Source of the DNA: an uncultured Coriobacteriaceae bacterium
GTDB taxonomy: Bacteria > Actinomycetota > Coriobacteriia > Coriobacteriales > Atopobiaceae
Length of the DNA stretch: 64,000 nt
Direction of reading: 5' to 3'
Assembly: GCA_902803315.1 (NCBI GenBank)
Contig: CADCPM010000056.1
Span: 1-64,000, forward strand
Made by a program: the position numbers and the translations under genes. The notes under the pieces were generated by a model, which worked only from the letters and a program-made list of their open reading frames with translations, had not been told where the DNA came from and did no database searches. Positions 44,421 to 52,369 of this stretch are shown here, piece by piece. Positions within the stretch are counted from its first letter, which is position 1. Each line of letters starts with the position of its first letter.

Positions 44421-45140
44421 TTAGTATCCGCGGACGGCGGTGTTGTGGAAAGTGAAGTAGTCCGGGCGATGCCGCGACTGCGTGGATTCGAACATGGCGC
44501 CTTGCGCGTTGAACGTGTGGTTGGTAACCACCGCAAGCATGTCGAAGTCCAAGAGGTCCATGCACGCGCGATCCTCGGCGGTTGCGTAGTCCATCGTGAC
44601 GGTACGGTTGCTCGTTACGATGCGCATGCCAAGGACGTCTTCCGCGTAGGCGTATATCGAGTTCTCGGCGATGCGTGGCGTGAGCCCCGGCAGCAGGCTA
44701 TCCAGGAAGTAGTTTATGTCGCGGATGAGCGCCTTCCCGTCAAACATGCGCACCCTTTCCAGGCGCAAGAGGGTATCGCCTGGCGTGAACCCCGTGGTGC
44801 CTGCCAGTGCCTTGTCCGCAACCACTCGCTCGAACTTGAGCACCTTGGTTTGCGCCTCGAGTCCGTTGCGCGCAGCGGCCTCCTTAAAGGTTTCGATATC
44901 GCCCAGCACAAAGTTGGCACGTCGGTCGGGTCGATAGATCACCAGCACGCCTTTGCCGCGTATGGGCTGCACGAATCCGTGGAGCATGAGCACCGAAAGC
45001 GCCTTGCGCACTGTATTGTGCGAACAGGCATAGGTGTTCGTGAGTTTGCTCTCGGAAGGCAAGAACGTTTGGTATTGGTACTGACCCTCAAGAATCTTGT
45101 CGCGAAGGTCCTCGTAAATATTGTAATAAATGGCTCGCAT
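44421..45140 (-). CDS. treR: GntR-family trehalose operon repressor with UTRA domain
   Basis: 239 residues: N-terminal winged HTH (IYEDLRDKILEGQYQ...LPSESKLTNTYACSHNTVRKALSVLMLHGFV) and C-terminal UTRA effector domain (~80-235). TreR homologues respond to trehalose-6-phosphate. It is convergent with treC; the matching dyads before treP and before treR suggest it represses the operon and itself. Confidence 0.92.
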   Translation of the reverse strand: MRAIYYNIYEDLRDKILEGQYQYQTFLPSESKLTNTYACSHNTVRKALSVLMLHGFVQPIRGKGVLVIYRPDRRANFVLGDIETFKEAAARNGLEAQTKVLKFERVVADKALAGTTGFTPGDTLLRLERVRMFDGKALIRDINYFLDSLLPGLTPRIAENSIYAYAEDVLGMRIVTSNRTVTMDYATAEDRACMDLLDFDMLAVVTNHTFNAQGAMFESTQSRHRPDYFTFHNTAVRGY

Positions 45141-45194
45141 ATCTCTCCATGCGTCTGAATGGAAAATTCTGACCTATGGAGAGTATAAGACTTA

Positions 45195-45224
45195 ATATTA
45201 CTTATGCATATTACTTGGATGAGT
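45195..45224 (-). promoter_or_regulatory. TreR autoregulatory operator
   Basis: ACTTATGCA (45200-45208), 7-bp spacer, TGGATGAGT (45216-45224): an imperfect dyad matching the perfect one at 40514-40538. About 55-85 bp upstream of the treR ATG. Confidence 0.7.
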
Positions 45225-45281
45225 TTTTGGGCTCTTGGCGCGGGGTCCCTCGGCGCGGGGCGGAGGCGCCGGACCCTGGCT

Positions 45282-45380
45282 CTACTTATGCAACGCCTCG
45301 AGCGCCGAGACATAGGGCACGAGCAATACCCCAATAAAGAGTCCTACAACACAAGCCAGCACGACCACGATACGCTTCAT
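45282..45380 (-). CDS. 32-residue hydrophobic small protein
   Basis: A short frame with a textbook AAGGAG RBS 6 nt before ATG. It encodes two basic residues, a single predicted TM segment (VVVLACVVGLFIGVLLVPYV) and a short tail. It lies upstream of treR on the same strand, beyond the operator. I do not recognise it; it could be a real membrane microprotein or a leader. Confidence rests on the RBS and hydrophobic pattern. Confidence 0.45.
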   Translation of the reverse strand: MKRIVVVLACVVGLFIGVLLVPYVSALEALHK

Positions 45381-45499
45381 TTTTGCTCCTTTTGTTCCGT
45401 TGCTGCGTTTGGGACGGGCCCTACCATACGCAACGCACGGGACAACAATCCTTGGGGCCTTGGAAAGGGACGGTATTTGGGTCGGCAGCTCGCTCAAAC

Positions 45500-45757
45500 C
45501 CGAACAAACGGCGTTACTCGCTAAAAAATCGCTGCGAAATGTCGTTTGTTCGGTTTTGGTCTAGCCGGAATCCGAACAAACGGCGTTTGGAGGGATCTTT
45601 TGCTTCGGTTTTACCATTTGTTCGGTTTTTGGCTCTCCCCGCCGAGGTCCCAGAGGCCCTCGCAACCGAACAAACGGCGTTTTACGCAATATGCAAATCC
45701 AAAAATGCCGCTTGTTCGGTTTTCGCGAAAACCAAAACCGAACAAGCGGCATTTTGG
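45500..45757. repeat. Array of CGAACAAACGGCGTT hairpins
   Basis: Pairs of ccgaacaaacggcgtt and its complement (gtttgttcgg with variants) form successive stem-loops at ~45500-45556, 45572-45631 and 45665-45720, and a final long hairpin at 45702-45757 (aaatgccgcttgttcggttt / aaaccgaacaagcggcattt). Loops differ while stems are kept. It abuts the 3' end of the predicted nuclease gene at 45801. Confidence 0.85.
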
Positions 45758-45800
45758 ATCGAATCAACCACCCTTTCCGCCGTTTATTCGGGTTTTCGTG

Positions 45801-46838
45801 CTACAGCGAGAACTCGTTTAGGAAGAGCAGCCCCTTAAGCGCCTCGCGAGCATCTTTTTCCGCGTCCGACACGTCCCTTTGCTTTGCGCCAAGCATCTTT
45901 GACAGCTGATGCATAAGCGTGTCGCGCACGTCATCATCCACCATTTGGTCATACATGACTACCAGAACCTTAATATCATTAACCAGCAAGCAGTTCAGCC
46001 TACGCTTGTCTTTGCGGATTCTTGCTGGGTCCAAGTGCGGAAACCCATCGTACTCTACGCCCACCTTCTTCTTTGGCCAATACAGGTCAATCTCAAAGTA
46101 CGTGCGATCGGGCCGGTCCAAGGTGCAGGAATCCCAATCAGTCGTTTCAACCTTGTAGTTAATGCAAGGCTTTTCCAACCCATACCCGCCATACTTCGTC
46201 GGCAGCGACATTACCATGGAGGTCGCAACCTCCATTGGCGAGCGCGCTCCATCAATCACCCACCTAAGAGCCCGACGCGCCTTCTTCGCCCCATAGCAAC
46301 CTTCCGCTCCGAGCAAGAACGTCTGCAGTCGCTCAACGGAGGTCGGCGGTTCGACTTCTAGAGGAACTCCGCCACCCTCCGGCAGCTTGTATGATGCACA
46401 GAGCCAATAGCCCACAAGTACTGTTTGCGCAAACGTTAGGGCGCCCGCCATCTGCAAGAACGCGAACTCTGGTGTACTCACGTACGTATCCGACGCAATC
46501 TCGCAAAAGCTGTTTTCGGGTATGTGCGTTGACCATACGTGCCGATCAAAGCCTTCGATGCGATTGCTGTCCGCGCCCTTGGGAACAAGAACGTGAATCG
46601 CCTCTCCCTGAGGCACCTCCCTTTTTGTCTTTCCGCGCTTGCGCCTCGAATCAGGCCAGCCGCGCGCCATCGAAGCCTCGAGCCCGTGCAGCTGAAGATC
46701 AAGCGAGGTCAGCTCCTGCAGCGTGTACGCCGCATCGTTTAGCGACCGAAAGCTCACCACATTCGCGCGATTCGTCTCGTCCATCCCATTCTTCAGCCAA
46801 TACTGAACAGCAGTGGAATAGCCTATGTACGCCCTCAT
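45801..46838 (-). CDS. Predicted PD-(D/E)XK (DUF559/AbiEi-like) protein, family member 1
   Basis: 345 residues, soluble. The N-terminal part resembles AbiEi-type proteins (IHVLVPKGADSNRIEGFDRH ... STPEFAFLQMAG). The C-terminal part fits a DUF559/Vsr-like PD-(D/E)XK nuclease core: FEIDLYWPKKKVGVEYDG (Asp251, Glu262, Asp264), then His268 and a RIRKDKRR helix. It is paralogous to the protein at 57865 (shared ARRALRWV..GA.SP.E and LP...GG.G..KP blocks). ATG 46838 with a GAAAGGGGAG RBS. Nuclease activity is a prediction from motifs; no partner antitoxin gene is adjacent. Confidence 0.65.
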   Translation of the reverse strand: MRAYIGYSTAVQYWLKNGMDETNRANVVSFRSLNDAAYTLQELTSLDLQLHGLEASMARGWPDSRRKRGKTKREVPQGEAIHVLVPKGADSNRIEGFDRHVWSTHIPENSFCEIASDTYVSTPEFAFLQMAGALTFAQTVLVGYWLCASYKLPEGGGVPLEVEPPTSVERLQTFLLGAEGCYGAKKARRALRWVIDGARSPMEVATSMVMSLPTKYGGYGLEKPCINYKVETTDWDSCTLDRPDRTYFEIDLYWPKKKVGVEYDGFPHLDPARIRKDKRRLNCLLVNDIKVLVVMYDQMVDDDVRDTLMHQLSKMLGAKQRDVSDAEKDAREALKGLLFLNEFSL

Positions 46839-47270
46839 AGCACTCCCCTTTCTTGTAGCGGAGTCACCAACGGTAATCAATCAAACAGGCTTGGCCTCGC
46901 GCAAGCACGCAGACGTTGCATACGCATTGACCGTTATATTCAGTCTTGGGGCCCAAACAAACACAAATAAATGTCGAAAACTCTCAGCTACTAGCTAAAT
47001 ACGTCTTCACCTGCCAAAACACCGCCTTCGCGTCGCGCAAATAGTGCGCAATATGCATTTTACGGCCTTTCGGTAAACGGCAGGTGGGCGGTAGCCGCGC
47101 CTCGCGATATCGCCCGCCAAGGAGCCAGGCGCAGCACCTCATGCAAGACGCACGAAACGCGCTTGCCAATGTCGCTGGATGTTTTGTTCGCACGCCAAAC
47201 CAACGCACGACCCGCGCTCCCAAGACGTATACTAGTGCGAGAGGTAACAAGACTATTCAAAGAGGTTTTC
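46839..47270. other. Intergenic region between the predicted nuclease gene and galE
   Basis: 432 bp. It contains a TATACT -10-like box (47228-47233) ahead of galE. A 24-codon minus-strand frame (46984-47058, MHIAHYLRDAKAVFWQ...) has a GAAAGG RBS; I cannot decide if it is expressed. Nothing else recognised. Confidence 0.4.
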
Positions 47271-48326
47271 ATGGCCAAAACAGAAAGCGTACAAGACACC
47301 TGCGTGCTCGTAACCGGCGGCTGCGGCTTTATTGGCAGCCACACCGTGGTCGTGTTGCTGGAACGCGGCTACGAGGTCGTTATCGTGGACGACCTTTCCA
47401 ACTCGAGCGAGAAGGTCTTGGATCGTATCGACCAAATAGTAGGCGACGACGCGGCGCAGCGCCTTACCTTCGTGCGCGCCGACGTAGCAGACAAGGACGC
47501 GCTCGACGCCGTGTTCGACGAGTTCCAAATAGACGCCGTAATCCACTTTGCCGGCTACAAGGCCGTAGGCGAAAGCGTGGAGAAGCCCATCGAGTACTAC
47601 TCCAACAACATCGGCAACACGCTCGCGCTCGTGGACGTCATGCGCAACCACGGATGCAAGTCCATCGTGTTCAGCAGCTCGGCAACCGTCTACGGCGATC
47701 CCGACGCGCTGCCCCTCACGGAGGAAAGCCCAAAGAAGCCCGCGACCAACCCCTACGGCTGGACCAAGTGGATGATCGAGGAGATTCTCGCAAGCCTCGT
47801 CGTGGCCGATCCGGAGTGGAACGTCGTGCTGCTGCGCTACTTCAACCCCATCGGCGCGCACGCCTCGGGCCTCATGGGCGAGGACCCCAAGGGCATCCCC
47901 AACAACCTGCTCCCCTATGTGGCCCAGGTTGCGGTGGGCCGTCGCGACGCCGTGCACGTGTTTGGCGACGACTACAACACCCCCGACGGCACGGGCGTAC
48001 GCGACTACATCCACGTAATGGACCTCGCCGAGGGCCATGCAGCCGCGCTCGCCTGGATGGCAAACAAGACCGGCTGCGAGGTGTTCAACCTGGGCACGGG
48101 CACCGGCACCTCCGTACTGGAGATCATCAAGGCGTTCTCGGCGGCCTGCGGGCGCGAGCTCCCCTACGTGATCGAGCCCCGGCGCGCCGGCGACGTTACC
48201 GCCAACTACGCGGACTGCACCAAGGCCCGCGAGGTGCTGGGCTGGGAGGCACAATACGGCATCGCCGAGATGTGCCGCGACAGCTGGAACTGGCAGTCCA
48301 ATAACCCCAACGGTTACGAGGGGTAA
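47271..48326 (+). CDS. galE: UDP-glucose 4-epimerase
   Basis: 351-residue extended SDR: NAD motif GGCGFIGSH (16-24), catalytic SSSATVYG (~135-142) and YxxxK (Tyr162, Lys166 in NPYGWTK), plus the GalE-typical LLRYFNPIGAHASGLMGEDP and NTPDGTGVRDYIHVMDLAEGH. Interconverts UDP-Glc and UDP-Gal for the Leloir pathway and cell-surface glycans. AAAGAGG RBS before ATG 47271. First gene of a three-gene run. Confidence 0.96.
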   Translation: MAKTESVQDTCVLVTGGCGFIGSHTVVVLLERGYEVVIVDDLSNSSEKVLDRIDQIVGDDAAQRLTFVRADVADKDALDAVFDEFQIDAVIHFAGYKAVGESVEKPIEYYSNNIGNTLALVDVMRNHGCKSIVFSSSATVYGDPDALPLTEESPKKPATNPYGWTKWMIEEILASLVVADPEWNVVLLRYFNPIGAHASGLMGEDPKGIPNNLLPYVAQVAVGRRDAVHVFGDDYNTPDGTGVRDYIHVMDLAEGHAAALAWMANKTGCEVFNLGTGTGTSVLEIIKAFSAACGRELPYVIEPRRAGDVTANYADCTKAREVLGWEAQYGIAEMCRDSWNWQSNNPNGYEG

Positions 48327-48328
48327 CC

Positions 48329-49369
48329 GTGAGTTCGGACGGCAATTCCTTCGTCACATACCTCGCAAGCCACAAGCGAGCCGTGGAAGAGTGCGTCCTG
48401 GCCCACGCACCCCTTCCGCTTGGCAAAACCGAGCAGGTCGGCGACCTCAAGCGGTATCTGTACGACCCGCTCGCGGACTTCGTGAGCGCAGGAGGCAAAC
48501 GCGTGCGTCCCGTCCTGTGCCTGCTCGGCGCGGAGGCGGTGGGCGCGGATCCCTCCGTGGCCTCTGGCGTGGCCGCCGCCGTGGAGCTCTTCCAGGCCGT
48601 CGCGCTCATTCACGACGACATAGCCGACAAGAGCACCATGCGCCGCGGCGTTCCCTGCCTGCACATTTCGCAGGGCACCGGTCTTGCCATAAACGCCGGC
48701 GACGCGGCACTCGTGGCGGTTACGAGCTGCGTGCTAAACGACGACTCCCTGGAGCCGCAAACGTGCGTCGCCCTTCTTAAAGAGCTCGTCGCCATGGAAA
48801 ACCAAACCCTAGAGGGGCAGGCCCTGGACCTGGGCTGGGCGCGCGACCAACGCTGGGACGTCCTTACGTCCGACTACCTTGCCATGGCGCAGCGCAAGAC
48901 CGCCCACTACTCGGCCGCGACCCCCTTGGTGCTCGGGGCCATTTGCGGCAGGGGCAGCGAATCGGCGATAGAGGGACTCAGGGACTTTGGCCTGCAAGCG
49001 GGCTTGGCCTTCCAGATTCAGGACGACCTGCTCAACCTCGTGGGCGACGCAGAGGCCCAAGGCAAGGACTACAGGTCCGACATAACCGAGGGTAAGCGCA
49101 CGCTCGTTATGATGTGGGCGCTCGAGCACTTGGACAAGCCCAAGAAAGAGGAGCTCATCGCGATTCTTTCCACCGGCACGACCGAAAGGAACCAGATGGA
49201 CCGCGCCGTCGAGCTGGCAGACGAGGCAGGCGCGCTCGACCATGCCCGCGCCTACGCTCGCGAGCTCACGCAGCGCGCCAAGGAGGGACTCCGAGCCACC
49301 CCGATTACCGAAGACGCTCGCGAGGTGCTTTTCTCGATGGCGGACTTCTTCATAGAGCGAAACGCATAG
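48329..49369 (+). CDS. trans-Polyprenyl diphosphate synthase
   Basis: 346 residues, all-helical isoprenyl synthase fold: GGKRVRPVLCLLG, first Asp-rich motif LIHDDIADKSTMRRG, GQALDL, and second region FQIQDDLLNLVGD (usual DDxxD; here the fifth position is Asn). Makes a linear polyprenyl diphosphate for quinone or lipid carrier synthesis; chain length not deducible. GTG 48329, 2 bp after the galE stop, with GAGGGG upstream. Confidence 0.9.
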   Translation: MSSDGNSFVTYLASHKRAVEECVLAHAPLPLGKTEQVGDLKRYLYDPLADFVSAGGKRVRPVLCLLGAEAVGADPSVASGVAAAVELFQAVALIHDDIADKSTMRRGVPCLHISQGTGLAINAGDAALVAVTSCVLNDDSLEPQTCVALLKELVAMENQTLEGQALDLGWARDQRWDVLTSDYLAMAQRKTAHYSAATPLVLGAICGRGSESAIEGLRDFGLQAGLAFQIQDDLLNLVGDAEAQGKDYRSDITEGKRTLVMMWALEHLDKPKKEELIAILSTGTTERNQMDRAVELADEAGALDHARAYARELTQRAKEGLRATPITEDAREVLFSMADFFIERNA

Positions 49370-49424
49370 CAACAGGAAGCAAAAACAGGAACGACGCTTC
49401 CTGCGACTACGATAAGGACAAACG

Positions 49425-50339
49425 ATGGAACCCATCACACAAGGAATGACCGGCGCAGCGGTGGAAGACATACAGGAGCGGCTCTGCTCCATTGGCTACT
49501 CCATAGACGAGACGGAGCGCGAGCGCCAGGAGTTTGGCATATCCACGGCAACCGCGGTGACGCACTTTCGCCTGGACCAGGGTCTCTCCCTTGGTCAGGA
49601 CGTGGACTCCGAAACCTGGGTGACCTTGGTGGACGAGTCGTACAAGATGGGCGACCGCACGCTCTACTTGCGACTCCCCAACTTCCACGGCGCCGACGTG
49701 CGACAGTTGCAGCACTGTCTGAACATCTTGGGCTTCTCGGCAGGTGAGGTGGACGGCTTCTATGGGCCCCACACCGAGGCCGCGGTAAAGCAGTTCCAAG
49801 AGAGCATCGGCGAGCTTCCCGACGGCATGGCGTTCCCCGTTACCTTTGACGCCATCGAGCGCCTGCACCACGTGTGGGCAGGCAAGCCCGCGTCGGGTCC
49901 GCATCCGCTGGGGTCGATGGGCTTCGCGCGTGCCGCCAACGTGCTGGAAAACGTGAGCATCTCCATTACCGCCGAAGATCCCATCTCGCGCAACGTGGCA
50001 GGCCGCGTGTGGAACCTTGCCTCGGCCACCAACGACAAGAGCGGCCTGGACATCGTCGAGTCGCCGCAGCACCGTCGTCCCGGCGACCGTGCGGTACTCG
50101 TGCTGGCAACCACGCCGCTCAAAGACGGAGAGAGCGTGCCCAACGTGGTGGTGGACGATCCCAACACGCTGCCCATGCGCATTAAGACCGCGTGCGAGAG
50201 CTCCATGGAAGACGTTCCCGTGGTGCGCATAGAGCTGTCGCCCGGCGGCGCGAACGACAACGGGACCTTTACGGTGAGTGACGCCCAAACCTACGCGGTC
50301 ATGCTGCTCGACGCCATCTGCACCGCCTTCAACGCCTAG
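49425..50339 (+). CDS. Peptidoglycan-binding domain protein with C-terminal domain of unknown type
   Basis: 304 residues: two PG_binding_1 domains (~1-70 and ~78-145; GAAVEDIQERLCSIGYSID; DVRQLQHCLNILGFSAGEVDGFYGPHTEAAVKQFQ), then a ~150-residue alpha/beta domain (ADVLxx-free; SGLDIVESPQ, AVLVLATTPL, VVRIELSPGG) that faintly recalls amidase_3-like folds but lacks clear Zn ligands. No signal peptide is visible. Last gene of the galE run; stop abuts a REP unit. Confidence 0.7.
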   Translation: MEPITQGMTGAAVEDIQERLCSIGYSIDETERERQEFGISTATAVTHFRLDQGLSLGQDVDSETWVTLVDESYKMGDRTLYLRLPNFHGADVRQLQHCLNILGFSAGEVDGFYGPHTEAAVKQFQESIGELPDGMAFPVTFDAIERLHHVWAGKPASGPHPLGSMGFARAANVLENVSISITAEDPISRNVAGRVWNLASATNDKSGLDIVESPQHRRPGDRAVLVLATTPLKDGESVPNVVVDDPNTLPMRIKTACESSMEDVPVVRIELSPGGANDNGTFTVSDAQTYAVMLLDAICTAFNA

Positions 50340-50340
50340 C

Positions 50341-50371
50341 CCCTAGCTAAGGGACAGTCCCCAAGTTAGGG
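50341..50371. repeat. REP unit (GGGACAGTCCCC family), single copy 5
   Basis: Single imperfect palindrome (ccctagctaagggacagtcc ... agttagggt) between convergent genes. It contains the TAA stop of murE and starts 1 nt after the stop of the peptidoglycan-binding gene. Confidence 0.88.
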
Positions 50372-51829
50372 TAGCGCATCGAGTTCTTCGCGTACGACTT
50401 CGCGGTCGTCGAAGTGGGCGGTTTCGGTACCGGTGGTCTGCGTCGTCTCGTGACCCTTTCCGGCAATGAGCACCACGTCGCCAGGTCGCGCCCACGCCAA
50501 GGCGTCCCGAATGGCCTCACGCCGGTTGAGCCGCACATGCGCCCGCTCGGCGTCGTCACCCATGCCCGCGACAGTCTGCTCCGCAATGGCGGCGGGATCC
50601 TCGGTGCGGGGATTGTCGTTCGTCACCACCACGTAGTCGGCCTGAGCTGCCGCCTCGCCCATCATCGGACGCTTGCCCTTGTCGCGGTCTCCGCCGCAGC
50701 CAAAGACGACGGCCACCCTGCCCGCGGCTCCCTCCCTGGCAGCGTGAAGCGCGTAGACAAGTTCTTCTGGCGTGTGGGCAAAGTCCACCACAACCGAGAA
50801 GCCCCTGCCGCCGGTATCGATGCGCTCCATCCGCCCCGGCACGCCGGAAAAGGACGCCAGCGAGGCCGCGGCGCGAGCGGGATCGAGGCCAAGCCTGCAC
50901 ACGGCGGCAAGCGCCACGAGCGCGTTCTCGGCGTTGAAGCGGCTCGGCAGCGGCAGCTCAAAGCGCAGCTCTTGTTCGAAGACCTTGGCGAAGATCAGGC
51001 TTCCCGCCAAGCCGCGAGGCAGGATCTTCCTCACGCAGACGTCCGCCTCATGGTCGCACGACACCTCCACGAAGTCCCGCTGCGCCTCTCGAAGCATCTG
51101 CGCAAGCCGCACGCCCCACTCCGTGGACGTGCACACGACGCGCGACGCAACGTCCTCCTCAAAGAACAGGCGCACCTTGGTGGCAAAGTAGTCCTCCATG
51201 TTGCTGTGCAGGTCCATGTGCTCACGCGACAGGTTGGTAAACGCGGCAACGGCAAAGCGCGTATGGGCGCAGCGATGCGTAAGGAGCGCATGGCTGGAAA
51301 CCTCCATGGCCACCGCCTGCGCGCCCATGCCTTCCATGGTGCCCAGTATCTCCTGCAGGTCGCGGGACTCCGGCGTGGTGTAGCGGTGAGAAAACACGCG
51401 CTCCCCCATGCGATTGCCAATGGTGCCAATGATCCCGCACTCCATGCCCGCCGCACGCAGCATGTGCTCCACGAGCATGGTTATGGTCGTCTTTCCAGCG
51501 GTCCCCGTTACGCCCACAACCTGCATGTGCTGCGAGGCGTTTCCAAAGAAGTTCGCAGACGCCTGTGCAAGGACGTCGCGCGCGTCAGCGACGATCGCCT
51601 GCGGCACCGCAAGGTCGAGCTCGCGCTCGACGACAAGGGCAGCCGCTCCCCCCTGCACCGCCGACGCCGCGAAGTCGTGACCGTCGAACGCCGCGCCCGG
51701 CACGCAGACGAAGAGCGCTCCCGGCCCGACGCGGCGCGAGTCGTACGCCACGTCCGCCACCTCAAGGTCGTCGGACGCCCCTCGCGCATAGGAAAAAGCC
51801 ACGTCACGCAGCACCTCACCAAGTTTCAT
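50366..51829 (-). CDS. murE: UDP-N-acetylmuramoyl-tripeptide synthetase (MurE ligase)
   Basis: 487-residue Mur ligase: P-loop GVTGTAGKTT (106-115), TTPESRDLQEIL, EVSSHALLTHR, NLSREHMDLH and C-terminal DNPRTEDP (Arg of DNPR at 408), which in MurE usually indicates meso-diaminopimelate addition. Adds the third residue to UDP-MurNAc-Ala-Glu. It is the last gene of a five-gene operon, 3 bp after the C39-like gene, and away from any dcw cluster genes in this window. Confidence 0.93.
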   Translation of the reverse strand: MKLGEVLRDVAFSYARGASDDLEVADVAYDSRRVGPGALFVCVPGAAFDGHDFAASAVQGGAAALVVERELDLAVPQAIVADARDVLAQASANFFGNASQHMQVVGVTGTAGKTTITMLVEHMLRAAGMECGIIGTIGNRMGERVFSHRYTTPESRDLQEILGTMEGMGAQAVAMEVSSHALLTHRCAHTRFAVAAFTNLSREHMDLHSNMEDYFATKVRLFFEEDVASRVVCTSTEWGVRLAQMLREAQRDFVEVSCDHEADVCVRKILPRGLAGSLIFAKVFEQELRFELPLPSRFNAENALVALAAVCRLGLDPARAAASLASFSGVPGRMERIDTGGRGFSVVVDFAHTPEELVYALHAAREGAAGRVAVVFGCGGDRDKGKRPMMGEAAAQADYVVVTNDNPRTEDPAAIAEQTVAGMGDDAERAHVRLNRREAIRDALAWARPGDVVLIAGKGHETTQTTGTETAHFDDREVVREELDALP

Positions 51830-51832
51830 GCG

Positions 51833-52366
51833 CTATCCCATCCCTTCCACCAGTCGAAACACGCGAATCTCGCTCGGCCCATCGTACGAGCTGAGCCACG
51901 CCTTCCCAACGTTTGGGTCGTACAGCTCTGCATCGCCCTCCAGCATGCGCAGCAATGTTGTAAAGTGCCACTCCGCGTTTTGCCCTGGCACAGTAACGAG
52001 GCACGGAGCGCCGCTTGCCGCAACCTCGGCCAGCGCATCCGCCGTGCAGGGCAGCTTTCCCACGTACTCCAGCGCATACAAGCGCCCAACGCAATCGAGA
52101 TTCAGGTCGGCCGCGGAGTCAAACGCGCCGCAGTCGATGAGCCGCTGGTTGAGCACCCAGGGGTTGAACAGCCCCTCGTCCGACTCCGTTTCCGCACCGC
52201 AGTGCCTAAGCATCACCGCAAGGGAGCACACCACGCAGCCGCAGTCCCTAAAGTAGTGGTAGGTGGCACGGGGAAAGAGCGCGGCTGGCCAGGCTTGCGC
52301 GCCATTGAGAAATGCGTCGTCTTGTCTCCAGTTCAAGTAGGACTTCTCCACGCTTCCCCCTTCCAT
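51833..52366 (-). CDS. C39-like cysteine peptidase domain protein
   Basis: 177 residues, no signal or TM. Papain-like C39_2 pattern: catalytic Cys44 in DCGCVVCSLAVMLRH, His134 in AEWHFTTLL, Asp150 in AELYDPNVGKAW. It could cleave a peptide or act as a peptide ligase or acyltransferase, since BtrH-type relatives are non-proteolytic. Four bp after the MATE gene's stop and 3 bp before murE, so part of the same operon. Confidence 0.7.
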   Translation of the reverse strand: MEGGSVEKSYLNWRQDDAFLNGAQAWPAALFPRATYHYFRDCGCVVCSLAVMLRHCGAETESDEGLFNPWVLNQRLIDCGAFDSAADLNLDCVGRLYALEYVGKLPCTADALAEVAASGAPCLVTVPGQNAEWHFTTLLRMLEGDAELYDPNVGKAWLSSYDGPSEIRVFRLVEGMG

Positions 52367-52369
52367 CGC

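Noticed and set aside
45500..45757. Possible CRISPR array (CGAACAAACGGC repeats)
   Set aside because: Repeat orientation alternates and spacing is irregular; these are hairpin pairs, not direct repeats with spacers.
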